64,000 bases of DNA from Lachnospiraceae bacterium (GCA_022791635.1 JAAVZL010000033.1:104567-168566); one strand, 5' to 3'; positions 44,851 to 54,279 are shown, numbered from the stretch's first letter. Notes: generated by a model not told the origin, from the sequence alone. Program-made: numbers and translations.

Positions 44851-45927
44851 TTATTCCAGCGTCCCGCAATACACGCTGTACATCACCTCTGCAAACTGCT
44901 GATCTCCGGCCTCCGCAGGGTGCAGCGCATCCCCTGCCTGAAAATTTTCCCTGCTGTTATGCATCAGCGCCAAAGGAATCAGCGTAACGCCGTCCATCTT
45001 GCCGAAGCGCTTGTCCATGGCCCTCATAAGATCCATAATCCGCTTATCACAGCGGTTCTTAAACTCCCCCTGGAGAAAAGCCGTTCCATCCTGCCGGACC
45101 ATAGTGCCAATCTTCTCCTGATCTGCCCAATAAATAGTATTTACCAGATAAATCGGAATCTCCTTGTCATGCCGGCGAATATTTTTCACCATCTGGGCAA
45201 TAGCGTCCACAGTCTTTGAGGGATCATCCTCCAGCCCGTTGGTTCCCAGGAAAATCTGAATCACATCCGGATCCTTTCCCGTAAAAAGCTTATAATAATT
45301 CCAGTCAAACATCTCCTGAACCGGATCGTAAAAAGGCTGAATCCCCTCACTGACCCCGTCGGAAAAATACTCCGTGGGATTCAGATAATCCTCCGCAGAA
45401 AAGCCGCTCCGCCCCTCATGACTATATCGGGTCCAGCCTCTTGTTCCCGTAAACGTAATCTGTCCATCGGACCTGTGGTAAATGGTACGGTACCATTCCC
45501 TGCCGTTGGACAGACTGTCTCCCATATTCAGAATCGAATACTCCCCCTCCAGGACTTCCTCCACCACATGGAGGGTGCTCTTAAAAGAAAGCACCTCATT
45601 TACATTGTAATCATAAATGGTAAGAGTGAGAGGATAATCCCCCAGCTGCTCCTCCTTTCCGGTAACGGAAAAGCGATCCGCCAGATTCTCCCCCACGGCA
45701 CAGTCCCAGTTAAAGGAATAGCCCTCCCGGACACCGGCCCAGGCCACCTGATCGTTGTAGATCTCAATAGTGCTTCCCACCGCCACGTAAAGATCCTCCG
45801 GAAGATAAGCCTCCACCTGAGGCTTGTACTTCGCAAGCTCCCTTTGGAGGGTAATATTCCAGAACAGCATCCCCGCAAGCAAAAGGGCAAAAACAGCCAG
45901 AAGCGGTCGCAATTTATTCATGAACAT
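44851..45927 (-). CDS. SGNH/GDSL-type hydrolase, membrane-anchored
   Basis: 358 residues from an ATG at 45927 (AAGGAG five bases upstream), overlapping the GT2 gene end. One N-terminal transmembrane segment (about residues 8-25) is followed by a strand-rich region. The hydrolase domain has the serine in NMGDSLSNG and the DxxH pair in DALHPAEAG, with QIFLGTNGLED as block III. It would act outside the cell, for example removing or moving acyl groups on glycans. Confidence 0.85.
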   Translation of the reverse strand: MFMNKLRPLLAVFALLLAGMLFWNITLQRELAKYKPQVEAYLPEDLYVAVGSTIEIYNDQVAWAGVREGYSFNWDCAVGENLADRFSVTGKEEQLGDYPLTLTIYDYNVNEVLSFKSTLHVVEEVLEGEYSILNMGDSLSNGREWYRTIYHRSDGQITFTGTRGWTRYSHEGRSGFSAEDYLNPTEYFSDGVSEGIQPFYDPVQEMFDWNYYKLFTGKDPDVIQIFLGTNGLEDDPSKTVDAIAQMVKNIRRHDKEIPIYLVNTIYWADQEKIGTMVRQDGTAFLQGEFKNRCDKRIMDLMRAMDKRFGKMDGVTLIPLALMHNSRENFQAGDALHPAEAGDQQFAEVMYSVYCGTLE

Positions 45928-46849
45928 TCGTCTCCTTACAGATAAAAATAGGACGCCGCTTGGTCTCCATATAGGTTTTCGCCAGATACTCTCCCAGGAT
46001 GCCCATACAGAACAGCTGAATTCCTCCCAGAAATACAATGATACACGTCATAGAGGGCCAGCCGGACACCGGATCCCCGTAAAGCAACGTGCGGATCACA
46101 ATAAAGCAGATGGCAAAAAAAGCTACCACGCAAAAGAAAATTCCCATAAAGGCCGCAATCATGAGAGGCGCCGTGGTAAATCCCACAATCCCCTCCACAC
46201 TGTACACAAGGAGCTTCCAAAAGGACCACTTGGTCTCCCCGGCGCTGCGCTCCACATTCTCATATTCCAGCCACTTGGTCTCAAAGCCCACCCAGCCGAA
46301 AAGTCCCTTGGAAAACCGGTTATACTCTCCCAGACGCAGAAGCTCATCCACAAACTGCCGGGTCATCAGCCGGTAATCCCGGGCACCGTCCACAATCTCT
46401 GTCTTGGACAGCCTGTGCATCAGCCCATAAAACCTCCTTGCAAAAAAGGATCGGATGGGAGGCTCACCCTTCCTCGTCACCCGGCGGGTAGCCACACAGT
46501 CATAGCCCTCCTCCCGGATGCTTCGATACATTTCTGGCAAAAGCTCCGGCGGATCCTGCAGATCCACATCCATAATGGCAACATAATCTCCGGAGGCATA
46601 GCTTAAGCCCGCATACATGGCCGCTTCCTTTCCGAAATTTCTGGAAAAGCTTACATATTTCACCCGCTCATCCTTTGCCGCAAGCTCCCTCATTTCCTTC
46701 AAGCTCTCATCCTTAGAGCCGTCATTGACAAACAAAAGCTCCAGCTCAACGTCCGAAAGGGCCTCCGCCGTCTTCCCGATGGCATTATAAAATATAGGAA
46801 TGGCCTCCTGCTCATTATAACAGGGAACAATCACCGAAATCTTATCCAT
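45914..46849 (-). CDS. Polyprenyl-phosphate glycosyltransferase, GT2 (GtrB/DPM-like), second copy
   Basis: 311 residues. The GT2 start is ISVIVPCYNEQEAIP, with LFVNDGSKDESL and IMDVDLQDPPELLPEMY (metal DxD-like). Two transmembrane helices at the C-terminus (about 225-255 and 265-290) are typical for GtrB. Such enzymes load a sugar onto undecaprenyl phosphate, giving the donor for GT39 enzymes. It lies nine bases after a paralogue. Confidence 0.9.
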   Translation of the reverse strand: MDKISVIVPCYNEQEAIPIFYNAIGKTAEALSDVELELLFVNDGSKDESLKEMRELAAKDERVKYVSFSRNFGKEAAMYAGLSYASGDYVAIMDVDLQDPPELLPEMYRSIREEGYDCVATRRVTRKGEPPIRSFFARRFYGLMHRLSKTEIVDGARDYRLMTRQFVDELLRLGEYNRFSKGLFGWVGFETKWLEYENVERSAGETKWSFWKLLVYSVEGIVGFTTAPLMIAAFMGIFFCVVAFFAICFIVIRTLLYGDPVSGWPSMTCIIVFLGGIQLFCMGILGEYLAKTYMETKRRPIFICKETNVHE

Positions 46850-46858
46850 ACGCTTCTC

Positions 46859-47794
46859 TCATTCCTTATCGTCAAAGCCCCTGGTCTCGTCCACCAAAAA
46901 GGGAGGCCGGTTCCGGGAGGCATCGAGAGCCCTCCAGATATACTCGCCCAAAAGCCCCAGCATCACCATAATCACCCCAAAACCAAAAAGCATCAGAACC
47001 ATCATGGAGGTCCAGCCCTCCACATCCTCCACCCCTGTGAGGCGCTGAACCACCAGCACAATGGCCCAGATCACAGAGACAAAGGCAAAAAGTCCTCCCA
47101 TTCCCGACATAAAGCGCACAGGAAAATAGGAAAAGCTCATCATAGAATCCAGCACCAGCTTGATTTTCTTGGAAAGAGTCCAGCGGGACTCTCCGATCTC
47201 CCGGGCCTTCCGGTGAAAATAAACCTTGTCGCTTTTAAAGCCCACCCACAGCACCTGAAGAGTCAGGGCCGAGTTCTTTTCATCCAGCATCAAAAGCACC
47301 TGAATCACCTGGCGATCCAAAAGGTAGCAGTCAAAGCCGCCTTTGGGCATGTCCTTGATCACCAGCTTGCGCATAAGGGTATAGTAGAGGTTGGCAAAAA
47401 ACTTCTTCACCGCCCCCTCGTCCCGATCCGAGCGAACGGCCAGGACCACCTTATTGCCTTCCTTCCATTTCTCATACATCTCGAGAATCAGCTCGGAATC
47501 CTCCTGGAGATCCGCCTGCTTGGTCACCGCACAGTCGCCGGTACAGTTGGACAGTCCTGCCAGAATGGCCGCATGCTCCCCGAAATTCCGGGACAGCTTC
47601 ACCAGCTTTACATGCTCGTCCATATCCCGTATCTGATTCATAATTTCCCAGGAATTGTCCCCAGACCCGTCGTCCACAAATACAATCTCATAGTCCTCCA
47701 GCTTGTGGAGAATCTTCTCCCGCATATCCTCATAGAGAAGCATGAGCGTATCGGAATTCCAGTACACGGGAACAATAATTGAAAGCCTGCTCAT
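46859..47794 (-). CDS. Polyprenyl-phosphate glycosyltransferase, GT2 (GtrB/DPM-like), first copy
   Basis: 311 residues with the start LSIIVPVYWNSDTLML, then VFVDDGSGDNSWEIM and TKQADLQEDSELILEMY, where a shifted DLQ motif stands for the metal site. Two C-terminal membrane helices are present. The ATG overlaps the FdtA stop as ATGA. Two GtrB-like genes plus two GT39-like genes suggest two separate lipid-linked sugars. Confidence 0.88.
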   Translation of the reverse strand: MSRLSIIVPVYWNSDTLMLLYEDMREKILHKLEDYEIVFVDDGSGDNSWEIMNQIRDMDEHVKLVKLSRNFGEHAAILAGLSNCTGDCAVTKQADLQEDSELILEMYEKWKEGNKVVLAVRSDRDEGAVKKFFANLYYTLMRKLVIKDMPKGGFDCYLLDRQVIQVLLMLDEKNSALTLQVLWVGFKSDKVYFHRKAREIGESRWTLSKKIKLVLDSMMSFSYFPVRFMSGMGGLFAFVSVIWAIVLVVQRLTGVEDVEGWTSMMVLMLFGFGVIMVMLGLLGEYIWRALDASRNRPPFLVDETRGFDDKE

Positions 47795-48213
47795 CGACCC
47801 TTGGTGCCTCCTACCTCTTTTAAATAATCATCATAATTGCGGATATATTCCGTTCCGTCGTAGTGGATATTACTCAGCACCAGAAGCACGGAATCCTCGC
47901 TGAAATCATACATATCCTTCCACAGCATGGTGGGAAGATAAAGGCCCATGCGGGGACGGTTAAGCTCAATCACCGCCTCCTCAAAGCCGTTGTCCACCCG
48001 CACCTTGCTGGTGCCGCTTACATTGATGAGGACAAATTCCGCCTTTCGATTGGCATGCTGTCCCCGGACCACCTCGCTGTCCGAGCCATAGATATAAAAT
48101 ACCCGCTTGATCTCAAAGGGAATATCCTGATTTCCTTCCACCACTACCAGATTGCCCCGCTCGTCTCCCAGATCTCCAAATTCCAGAATCTTATACTGGT
48201 CCTTAATATTCAT
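47791..48213 (-). CDS. FdtA/QdtA-type sugar 3,4-ketoisomerase (WxcM-like cupin)
   Basis: 140 residues, single cupin. GQHANRKAEFVLINVSGT has the histidine-rich strand of the active site, and VYLPTMLWKDMYDFSEDSVL would be typical in the second half; here it reads LYLPTMLWKDMYDFSEDS. It isomerises a dTDP-4-keto-6-deoxyhexose to the 3-keto form, the step before transamination. The next gene is the matching aminotransferase. Whether the product is dTDP-Fuc3N or dTDP-Qui3N cannot be read from sequence. Confidence 0.87.
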   Translation of the reverse strand: MNIKDQYKILEFGDLGDERGNLVVVEGNQDIPFEIKRVFYIYGSDSEVVRGQHANRKAEFVLINVSGTSKVRVDNGFEEAVIELNRPRMGLYLPTMLWKDMYDFSEDSVLLVLSNIHYDGTEYIRNYDDYLKEVGGTKGR

Positions 48214-48242
48214 AGTCTGCCTCCTGGCCTTTCACACATTTC

Positions 48243-49334
48243 CTAGAAGCTGTTCAGGGCTTCTATCACATAGGTCTGCTCCTCGTCTGTCATCCCGTTG
48301 TACATGGGAAGGGACAGCACTTCATCTGCATACTGCTCGGTAATGGGGAAGGCTCCCTTTTTATATCCCAGGTAAGCGTAAGCCTCCGACAGATGGGGCG
48401 GAATGGGATAGTGAATGATGGTCCCGATCTCCCGCTCGTTGAGATAAGAAATCAAAGCCTCCCGCTCCTGACAGCGCACCACATACTGATGCCACACGGC
48501 CGTTGCCCCTTCTCGCACTTCCGGAAGTATGAGCTTGGGATTGTGAAGCTCTCTTTTGTAGCGCTCTGCAATCTGCACCCGCTCCTGCTCACACTCCTCC
48601 ACATGGGCAAGACGCACCCGCAGAAGCCCTGCCTGCAGCTCATCCAGGCGGGAATTGGCACCTACTTCCTTATTATAATAGCGCTTCTCACTTCCGTAAT
48701 TGCGGAAAATCCGAAACTCCCGGGCAAGCTCCTCGTCCTTCACCACAACGGCGCCTCCGTCCCCAAAGGCTCCGATGTTCTTGGAGGGATAGAAGGAAAA
48801 GCAGCCTACATCCCCGAAGGTTCCCGTCATCTGCCCGTCAAAGCAAGCTCCATGGGACTGAGCGCAGTCCTCTACCAGCCGCAGTCCGTACTTCCTGGCA
48901 AGCTCTGTCACCGCATCCATCTTCGACGCCTGGCCGTAGAGGTGTACCACCAGAATGGCCTTGGTGCGCTCTGTGATCTTTTCCTCAATTTTCGCCGTAT
49001 CGATGTTAAAATATTCATCCGGCTCCACAAATATGGGGGTTGCCCCGTTCATAGTAATGCCCATGACGCTGGCAATGTAGGTATTTCCCTGCACAATCAC
49101 CTCATCCCCGGGTCCGATTCCCAGAACCCGGAAGGCAATCCACAGGGCGTCCAGGCCGCTTGCCAGGCCTACGCAATAGCCGCCGCCTGTGTAGGCTGCA
49201 AATTCCTCCTCAAAGCTCTTTACCTGATTTCCCAGCACATACCACCCGGAGCGCAGCACCTCCAGGGCTCTATCCTCAAATTCCTTCTGGTATCGGAAAA
49301 ATCCCCGATCCATGCGATTTGCCATAATTTTCAT
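48243..49334 (-). CDS. DegT/DnrJ/EryC1-family sugar aminotransferase (FdtB-like)
   Basis: 363 residues. GLASGLDALWIAFRVLGIG is the cofactor region, VEDCAQSHGACFDG holds the PLP aspartate and the lysine is in FSFYPSKNIGAFGDGGA. It aminates C3 of a dTDP-3-keto-6-deoxyhexose. Together with the FdtA-like cupin it makes an amino sugar for the surface glycan. RmlA, RmlB and an N-acetyltransferase are not in the window and must be elsewhere. The ATG has GGTGG eight bases upstream. Confidence 0.9.
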   Translation of the reverse strand: MKIMANRMDRGFFRYQKEFEDRALEVLRSGWYVLGNQVKSFEEEFAAYTGGGYCVGLASGLDALWIAFRVLGIGPGDEVIVQGNTYIASVMGITMNGATPIFVEPDEYFNIDTAKIEEKITERTKAILVVHLYGQASKMDAVTELARKYGLRLVEDCAQSHGACFDGQMTGTFGDVGCFSFYPSKNIGAFGDGGAVVVKDEELAREFRIFRNYGSEKRYYNKEVGANSRLDELQAGLLRVRLAHVEECEQERVQIAERYKRELHNPKLILPEVREGATAVWHQYVVRCQEREALISYLNEREIGTIIHYPIPPHLSEAYAYLGYKKGAFPITEQYADEVLSLPMYNGMTDEEQTYVIEALNSF

Positions 49335-49407
49335 CGTTTTTCCACCATACGCTTCCTATTTCAGCTCCAAGACGCCTTCTATTGTGCCTGAGTATCCGCC
49401 TGAACTG

Positions 49408-50502
49408 TTATCTTTCATCATACCATGGGTTAAAATATTCGTCAATGTTCAGCTGGCCGGAATCCAGCCTGGAATCCATCTGGGCAAGCAGCTCTGTGAC
49501 GATCCCGGCTCCTTTGCCGTTCAGATGATCCACGTCCAGAAAGCTGTCCTCCGCAAGGCTTAGGTACTCCTCTTTGCACAGATTCAGGTCCAGGTAGGGA
49601 ACCTCGTATTGGGCTGCCAGCTCCTTGATGTAGGCGTGAGCCGGATCATAGGGGCCGATGGCCTCCAGATACTCGTCAAAGCTGGGGGCCGTCACAAGGA
49701 TCAGCCGAATATTTTCTTCTCTGCAGAGCTTCACGATCCGCTCCAGATAGGAGAGGGTGTAGGTGACCGTGCTGTTCATATCCTCCTCCACCTTTCCGAA
49801 GTTTTCCCACCAGGTAATGGCCTCTGCATCCAGCTCCTCCTCGGAGTAGACAAAACCCTTTCCCGCATAGCGCTCCTGCTCCAAGACCACCGGCTCAAAG
49901 TCCCGGTAGGCTCTTGTCTGCTTGTTTTTCAGAACTTCCTTTATATAGGAAGGATCCCCCAGCTTCTTCCAGTCACGGCGGAAGGGGAAGATGCGGTTGG
50001 TAAGCTGGCGAAGCTCTGCGGTCTGGGTGAGGAATTCCAGCTTATTGAAGGAGGGCTTCATATAGTCGGAAATGATATTGGCCTGCACCAGATCCCGGTC
50101 TGTCTTATCCACGAAGAGGAATTTATAGTGCATGTCCAGATAAACGGTTTTGATCTCGTGGGTTCTTACGGCCTCCCGCAAAAGATAGTAGGAGGTATCG
50201 TAGTTTTGGGAGGAGGAGCCCAGGTTGAAGGCAGTCTTTCCGGTAAGCTCTGTAAAAAGATTGGGATCGTAGGCCCGGAAGCAGTGGGAGCTGCCCAGAA
50301 ACAGGGTGTCAATGGCCCCTTCTGTCTCATACAGCTCATGCATGGTGAGTCTGGTATAGCTTTTGCTGTCGTCCACAATGAGGTAGTTGCAGGCCTTTAT
50401 GGTCAGGCCTGTCAGCAGCGCCACCAGAAGGGCCATGGCCGCAAACCGTATGGCGGCGCTCCTGCCGCTAAAACTGTGTATACAAAAACTGACTGGTATC
50501 AT
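49408..50502 (-). CDS. DltD/AlgX-like SGNH protein, partner of the MBOAT
   Basis: 364 residues from the ATG at 50502 (GGAGG five bases upstream), inside the end of the MBOAT gene. An N-terminal membrane helix (about residues 17-38) is followed by an SGNH-like domain: FLGSSHCFRAYDP carries the serine block and DVDHLNGKGAGIV the DxxH. DltD-type proteins complete the transfer of an acyl group outside the membrane after an MBOAT moves it across. The overlap with the MBOAT supports such a pair. Confidence 0.84.
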   Translation of the reverse strand: MIPVSFCIHSFSGRSAAIRFAAMALLVALLTGLTIKACNYLIVDDSKSYTRLTMHELYETEGAIDTLFLGSSHCFRAYDPNLFTELTGKTAFNLGSSSQNYDTSYYLLREAVRTHEIKTVYLDMHYKFLFVDKTDRDLVQANIISDYMKPSFNKLEFLTQTAELRQLTNRIFPFRRDWKKLGDPSYIKEVLKNKQTRAYRDFEPVVLEQERYAGKGFVYSEEELDAEAITWWENFGKVEEDMNSTVTYTLSYLERIVKLCREENIRLILVTAPSFDEYLEAIGPYDPAHAYIKELAAQYEVPYLDLNLCKEEYLSLAEDSFLDVDHLNGKGAGIVTELLAQMDSRLDSGQLNIDEYFNPWYDER

Positions 50503-51823
50503 ATGCACCTCCATATACGCCGAATATGATAATTCCTGAAAGAAGCGCCGTATAAATCAAAGCCCGAAGAGGCCAGCGCCGCAAAGCCAGCCAGGCCCGA
50601 ATGCTTATGCCCCGCTCGTTTAAGAGATCCTTTCCGATGACCAGCAAAATCCCCACAGCCACAAGGAGCCATTCCAGCCCTCCAAGCTCCATTCCGTTCA
50701 GATCCCTAAGGTACGGATCCGTTATCAGGATTCTCAGCATTCCCTTCAAATCTCCCAGGGAATTGACGCGAAATACCATCCAGGAGGCAGTCAGAAAGCA
50801 GAGAACGCCAATCCGCCGAAGCCACTTGGGAAGCTTCTGAAAGCCCGTCTCCAAAAGCTGGGCCGCTCCGTGCATACAGCCCCACAAAAGGAAGTGAAAG
50901 CCGGTTCCGTGCCAGATGCCGCTGACCACAAAGGTAAGCATCACATTTACATATTTTCGCAGGAGTCCTCTCCGGCTTCCTCCCAGAGGGATATAGACGT
51001 AATCCCGAAGCCAACTGCTTAAGGAGATATGCCACCTGCGCCAAAAGTCCCGGACAGATATCGCCAGGTAAGGACGGCGGAAGTTTTCCGTAAGCTCGAT
51101 CCCGCAGATGCGGGCAATTCCCCGTGCCATGCTGGTATAGCCTGCAAAATCACAGTAAATCTGGAAGGCATAGAGCACCGTTGCCAGCAAAATTTCCACG
51201 CCGCCGAAGGCTCCGAACTGCCTGTAAACGGCATTTACGGGAATGGCAAGCCGATCGGCTATCATCAGTTTTTGAAACAGTCCCCACAGAAGGAGAAGTC
51301 CGCCCTCACGGATGCGATCCGGGTCCGGAAGGTTGACGGATGGGAGGCTTCGGAGCTGCTCCAGAAGATCATGGGAGCGCTCGATGGGGCCCTGGACCAG
51401 CTTGGGGAAAAAGGCCTGGAACAAGCCGAAATAGATGATATTTCTCTCCGCTTTGGCTCTGCCCTGTAAAATGTCTGCCAGGTAGCCGATTGCCTGAAAG
51501 GTATAGAAGGAGATTCCTACCGGAAGCACCGGATTTCTGCTGTCGTACTTAAAGAAGCAGAGCAGAAATACATGGAGTAAAATCGCTGCGGCCAGGAGCC
51601 ATTTCCTGGAGGAATGGTTCTTAAGCCTCTCCAGAGCAAGGCCGGCTGCCCAGGTTCCCAGGGTGGAGATAAGCAGCACCAAAGCATACTTTACGCCAAA
51701 GCTCATACAGAAGAGATAACTGGCCGCAAGAAGCCAGAGAGCCCTTCCTCCGGAAGGTATCAGTAGGTAAATGATAAATACAATTGGAAAAAAGCCTAAA
51801 AAGATCAGTGAAGTGAATCCCAT
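50468..51823 (-). CDS. MBOAT-family O-acyltransferase (AlgI/DltB-like)
   Basis: 451 residues with about ten hydrophobic segments. The MBOAT region has RDFWRRWHISLSSWLRDYVY, then YIPLGGSRRG, and the conserved histidine in VVSGIWHGTGFHFLLWGCMHG. It should move acyl groups (usually acetyl) across the membrane for O-acylation of a cell-surface polymer. It overlaps the SGNH gene downstream. It is first in the minus-strand glycan operon that runs to 43120. Confidence 0.92.
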   Translation of the reverse strand: MGFTSLIFLGFFPIVFIIYLLIPSGGRALWLLAASYLFCMSFGVKYALVLLISTLGTWAAGLALERLKNHSSRKWLLAAAILLHVFLLCFFKYDSRNPVLPVGISFYTFQAIGYLADILQGRAKAERNIIYFGLFQAFFPKLVQGPIERSHDLLEQLRSLPSVNLPDPDRIREGGLLLLWGLFQKLMIADRLAIPVNAVYRQFGAFGGVEILLATVLYAFQIYCDFAGYTSMARGIARICGIELTENFRRPYLAISVRDFWRRWHISLSSWLRDYVYIPLGGSRRGLLRKYVNVMLTFVVSGIWHGTGFHFLLWGCMHGAAQLLETGFQKLPKWLRRIGVLCFLTASWMVFRVNSLGDLKGMLRILITDPYLRDLNGMELGGLEWLLVAVGILLVIGKDLLNERGISIRAWLALRRWPLRALIYTALLSGIIIFGVYGGAYDTSQFLYTQF

Positions 51824-51872
51824 TTCTGTTCTCCTGTTTTTAGCCTACTTAATCAGACTCATCTGTGACGCC

Positions 51873-52043
51873 AAGGTCATGAAGTTAAGCCATGAAAGGC
51901 TTATAAAGGCTTCGGGCAAGAACCGCCACCTAGATCCTAAGGAATCCACCAAGCCTTGCTTGGTACCCCTTAGGATAACTCCTCACCGGGGCGGCCCTCC
52001 TCCCCTGCGCCGACCGTCTTTGCAGGCTTAACTTAATGACCTT
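51873..52043. repeat. R3 nested inverted repeat between acyltransferase and MBOAT genes
   Basis: The outer arms AAGGTCATGAAGTTAAGCC (51873-51891) and the complementary sequence at 52025-52043 pair over 19 bases with one mismatch. Inside are CCGCC/GGCGG, then ATCCTAAGG/CCTTAGGAT (51934-51942, 51968-51976), then ACCAAG/CTTGGT with a five-base loop. It fills the gap before the MBOAT start and its left part overlaps the acyltransferase end. Confidence 0.8.
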
Positions 52044-53034
52044 GTCTGTTTCGCTGAGGTAATTTACCATATAAAAGGAAATCAAGGAGGGGCAGCTTTT
52101 TTGTCACAAAGATAATTGCCCCGGTGATCAGGCTCATAACCGCAAAGGAAGCCAGTACAAACAGGGCTCCCTGCCAGGTATAGAGCTCGTAGGTTCTTCC
52201 CTGATTGAGGACTGTGGCAAAATGAAAGTGGAGCACATAAATCTCCAGGGTATAGCCCCCCAGCCAGGCGGCGAAGTCCTTGCCCTTTCCCATTTTCCAC
52301 AGGGATACCAGGTAGATTACCACATAGCAGCCTAAAAAGGAGGACAGAATCTGCTGCCCCAGAAGCAGCAGGCTCCCTACATCCAGCAGGTCACGGGCAA
52401 TCACCAGATAGAGGAAGCCTGCCAGAGCAATGCCAAAGCAGGTGCTCCTGAAAGCTCCTGAGATTCTCGCAAGCCATTCCCGGTGAAGCCCTGCAAGGTA
52501 TCCTGTCAGATAAAAGGGGAGATAGAGCCGTGTAAGGCCGGGACTTAAGAATTCCCATCCGAGAAGGGTCTCCAGCACCACAAAGGCGGCAAGCCCCAGG
52601 TACACCAGCCAGAATACCGGCTTTTCCCAGCGTCCTGACAGAGCTCCCAAAAGCTGGGCCGTATAGAGCATTCCATTCAAAAGGAAAAGGGTCATTAGAA
52701 ACCACAGACCCTTGTCCAAGGCAAACAGGGTCTCTGCAATATTGGAAACCGCCGTTAGGGGATGCTGTAGGATGATCCAAAAAAAGAAGGGAACCAGGTA
52801 GGCAAGGGCCCGCTTCTTCAGCACCCTTCCGTAATCGGCCCATGTTTTCACAGGCCTCCCGATTCCGCACAAATAGCCGCTGACCAGAATAAACAGCGGC
52901 ATTTGAATTACTTTAATGGCATCGTAGAGATAATCATCCTCCATGTGATTCCAGCTTAAGACATGCCCCAGCATCACAATCAGGATGGCGATTCCCTTCA
53001 ATGCGTCGATGGTTTGACTGCGTGTGCCTGCCAT
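52033..53034 (-). CDS. Acyltransferase-3 family membrane protein
   Basis: 333 residues, about ten hydrophobic helices. The start TIDALKGIAILIVMLGHVL is the family motif with the histidine that supports acyl transfer, and YLCGIGRPV follows the next helix. These proteins O-acetylate sugars or glycans at the membrane. The ATG has CAGGAGG upstream. The last codons and stop lie in the arm of R3, and a matching arm fragment lies 25 bases before the start, so the gene is bracketed by repeat sequence. Confidence 0.87.
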   Translation of the reverse strand: MAGTRSQTIDALKGIAILIVMLGHVLSWNHMEDDYLYDAIKVIQMPLFILVSGYLCGIGRPVKTWADYGRVLKKRALAYLVPFFFWIILQHPLTAVSNIAETLFALDKGLWFLMTLFLLNGMLYTAQLLGALSGRWEKPVFWLVYLGLAAFVVLETLLGWEFLSPGLTRLYLPFYLTGYLAGLHREWLARISGAFRSTCFGIALAGFLYLVIARDLLDVGSLLLLGQQILSSFLGCYVVIYLVSLWKMGKGKDFAAWLGGYTLEIYVLHFHFATVLNQGRTYELYTWQGALFVLASFAVMSLITGAIIFVTKKLPLLDFLLYGKLPQRNRQGH

Positions 53035-53058
53035 AAAAACCTCCTGCGGCAGCCCGAT

Positions 53059-53088
53059 GTCATGAAGTTAAGCCTGCAAAGTTAAGCC
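53059..53088. repeat. R3 arm fragment upstream of the acyltransferase gene
   Basis: GTCATGAAGTTAAGCC is identical to 51876-51891, and the longer reading through CTGCAAAG matches the reverse complement of 52018-52040 with one difference. A second AAGTTAAGCC follows at once. The fragment fills most of the prfA-acyltransferase gap. Confidence 0.75.
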
Positions 53089-53090
53089 TC

Positions 53091-54164
53091 TCACTCTTCA
53101 TTCATCTTCGCCAGCTTCGCCGCCTGGTCGGCTGCAATACAAGCGTCAATTATTTCCTGAATATCTCCGTTCATAACCTTATCCAGCTTATAGAGCGTAA
53201 GGCCGATTCTGTGATCCGTCACCCTGCCCTGGGGGAAGTTATAGGTCCGTATTTTCTCGGAGCGATCTCCCGTTCCGATCTGGCTTCTTCTGGCCTCTGC
53301 CTCCGCATCGTGAGCCTTCTGGCACTCGATATCGTAGAGCTTTGCCCGTAGAAGCGCAAAGGCCTTGGCCTTATTCTGGAGCTGAGACTTCTCTGTCTGG
53401 CTGTAGACCACGATTCCGGAGGGATAATGGGTCAGACGTACGGCGGAGTCTGTGGTATTGACGCACTGGCCGCCGTTTCCGGAGGCCCGCATCACGTCGA
53501 TACGGATATCCCTCTCGTCAATCTGTACGTCCACCTCCTCTGCTTCCGGCATCACAGCCACGGTAATGGTGGAGGTGTGAATCCGTCCGCCGGACTCGGT
53601 CTCCGGCACCCGCTGTACCCGGTGCACGCCGGACTCATATTTCATGACGGAATAGGCTCCCTGTCCGTTGATCTGGAAGGTGACGCTCTTCATTCCGCCG
53701 ATGCCGATCTCGTCCGCCTCCATGACTTCTATCTTCCAGCGGCGGCTCTCCGCATAGTGGACGTACATACGGTAAATCTCCGCCGCAAACAGAGCAGCCT
53801 CGTCTCCTCCCGCTCCGGCCCGAATCTCCACAATCACGTTCTTGTCGTCGTTGGGGTCTTTGGGAAGAAGCAGAATCTTCATGGTGTGCTCAAGCTGGGA
53901 AATGCGCTCCTTGGCCTCACCGAGCTCCTCCTTGAGCATCTCCCGCATTTCCTCGTCGTTTTCCTCCTCCAGCATCTGGAGGCTGTCCTCTACGGTCTCC
54001 TTGCATTTCTTATACTCCCGGTAGGCGTCTACGATGGGCTGTAAGTCGTTCTGTTCCTTCATGAGCCTTCGGAAGCGCTCCTGATCATTTACCACTGAGG
54101 GCTCGTTGAGCTCGTTTAATACATCCTCAAACCGCAGCAGCAGGTCCTCTAATTTATCAAACAT
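53091..54164 (-). CDS. prfA: Peptide chain release factor 1
   Basis: 357 residues. The GGQ motif stands in [20 protein letters not shown]; the codon-reading tripeptide region reads [15 protein letters not shown] (PxT type, thus RF1). An N-terminal coiled-coil domain and the [12 protein letters not shown] helix are also present. It releases peptides at UAA and UAG. The ATG has GGAGG six bases upstream, directly at the end of R2 copy h. PrmC, which methylates the GGQ glutamine, is the upstream gene. Confidence 0.96.
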   Translation of the reverse strand: MFDKLEDLLLRFEDVLNELNEPSVVNDQERFRRLMKEQNDLQPIVDAYREYKKCKETVEDSLQMLEEENDEEMREMLKEELGEAKERISQLEHTMKILLLPKDPNDDKNVIVEIRAGAGGDEAALFAAEIYRMYVHYAESRRWKIEVMEADEIGIGGMKSVTFQINGQGAYSVMKYESGVHRVQRVPETESGGRIHTSTITVAVMPEAEEVDVQIDERDIRIDVMRASGNGGQCVNTTDSAVRLTHYPSGIVVYSQTEKSQLQNKAKAFALLRAKLYDIECQKAHDAEAEARRSQIGTGDRSEKIRTYNFPQGRVTDHRIGLTLYKLDKVMNGDIQEIIDACIAADQAAKLAKMNEE

Positions 54165-54175
54165 GTTCTTCCTCC

Positions 54176-54279
54176 ATTCCAGTTCCGTAATGTCCTTCCG
54201 GCACCCCTCGTCAAGAACAACTTCCAGTCACAAAAGCATGTGCCTGTAACTTGTTCTGGCACTGTTCAGGACATTACTG
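54176..54279 (+). repeat. R2 repeat, copy h (variant, upstream of prfA)
   Basis: The outer stem is GTAATGTCC (54187-54195) with GGACATTAC (54269-54277). The long hairpin is AGAACAA/TTGTTCT with the conserved CAGTCACAAAAGCATGTGCC tip. The sequence is nearly identical to copies g and i. The closing stem is followed in the mRNA by GGAACTGGAATGGAGG and prfA. Confidence 0.87.

Noticed and set aside
51771..52031. Plus-strand 86-codon frame through R3
   Set aside because: It covers the inverted repeat and the start of the MBOAT gene on the other strand; no ribosome site or family.
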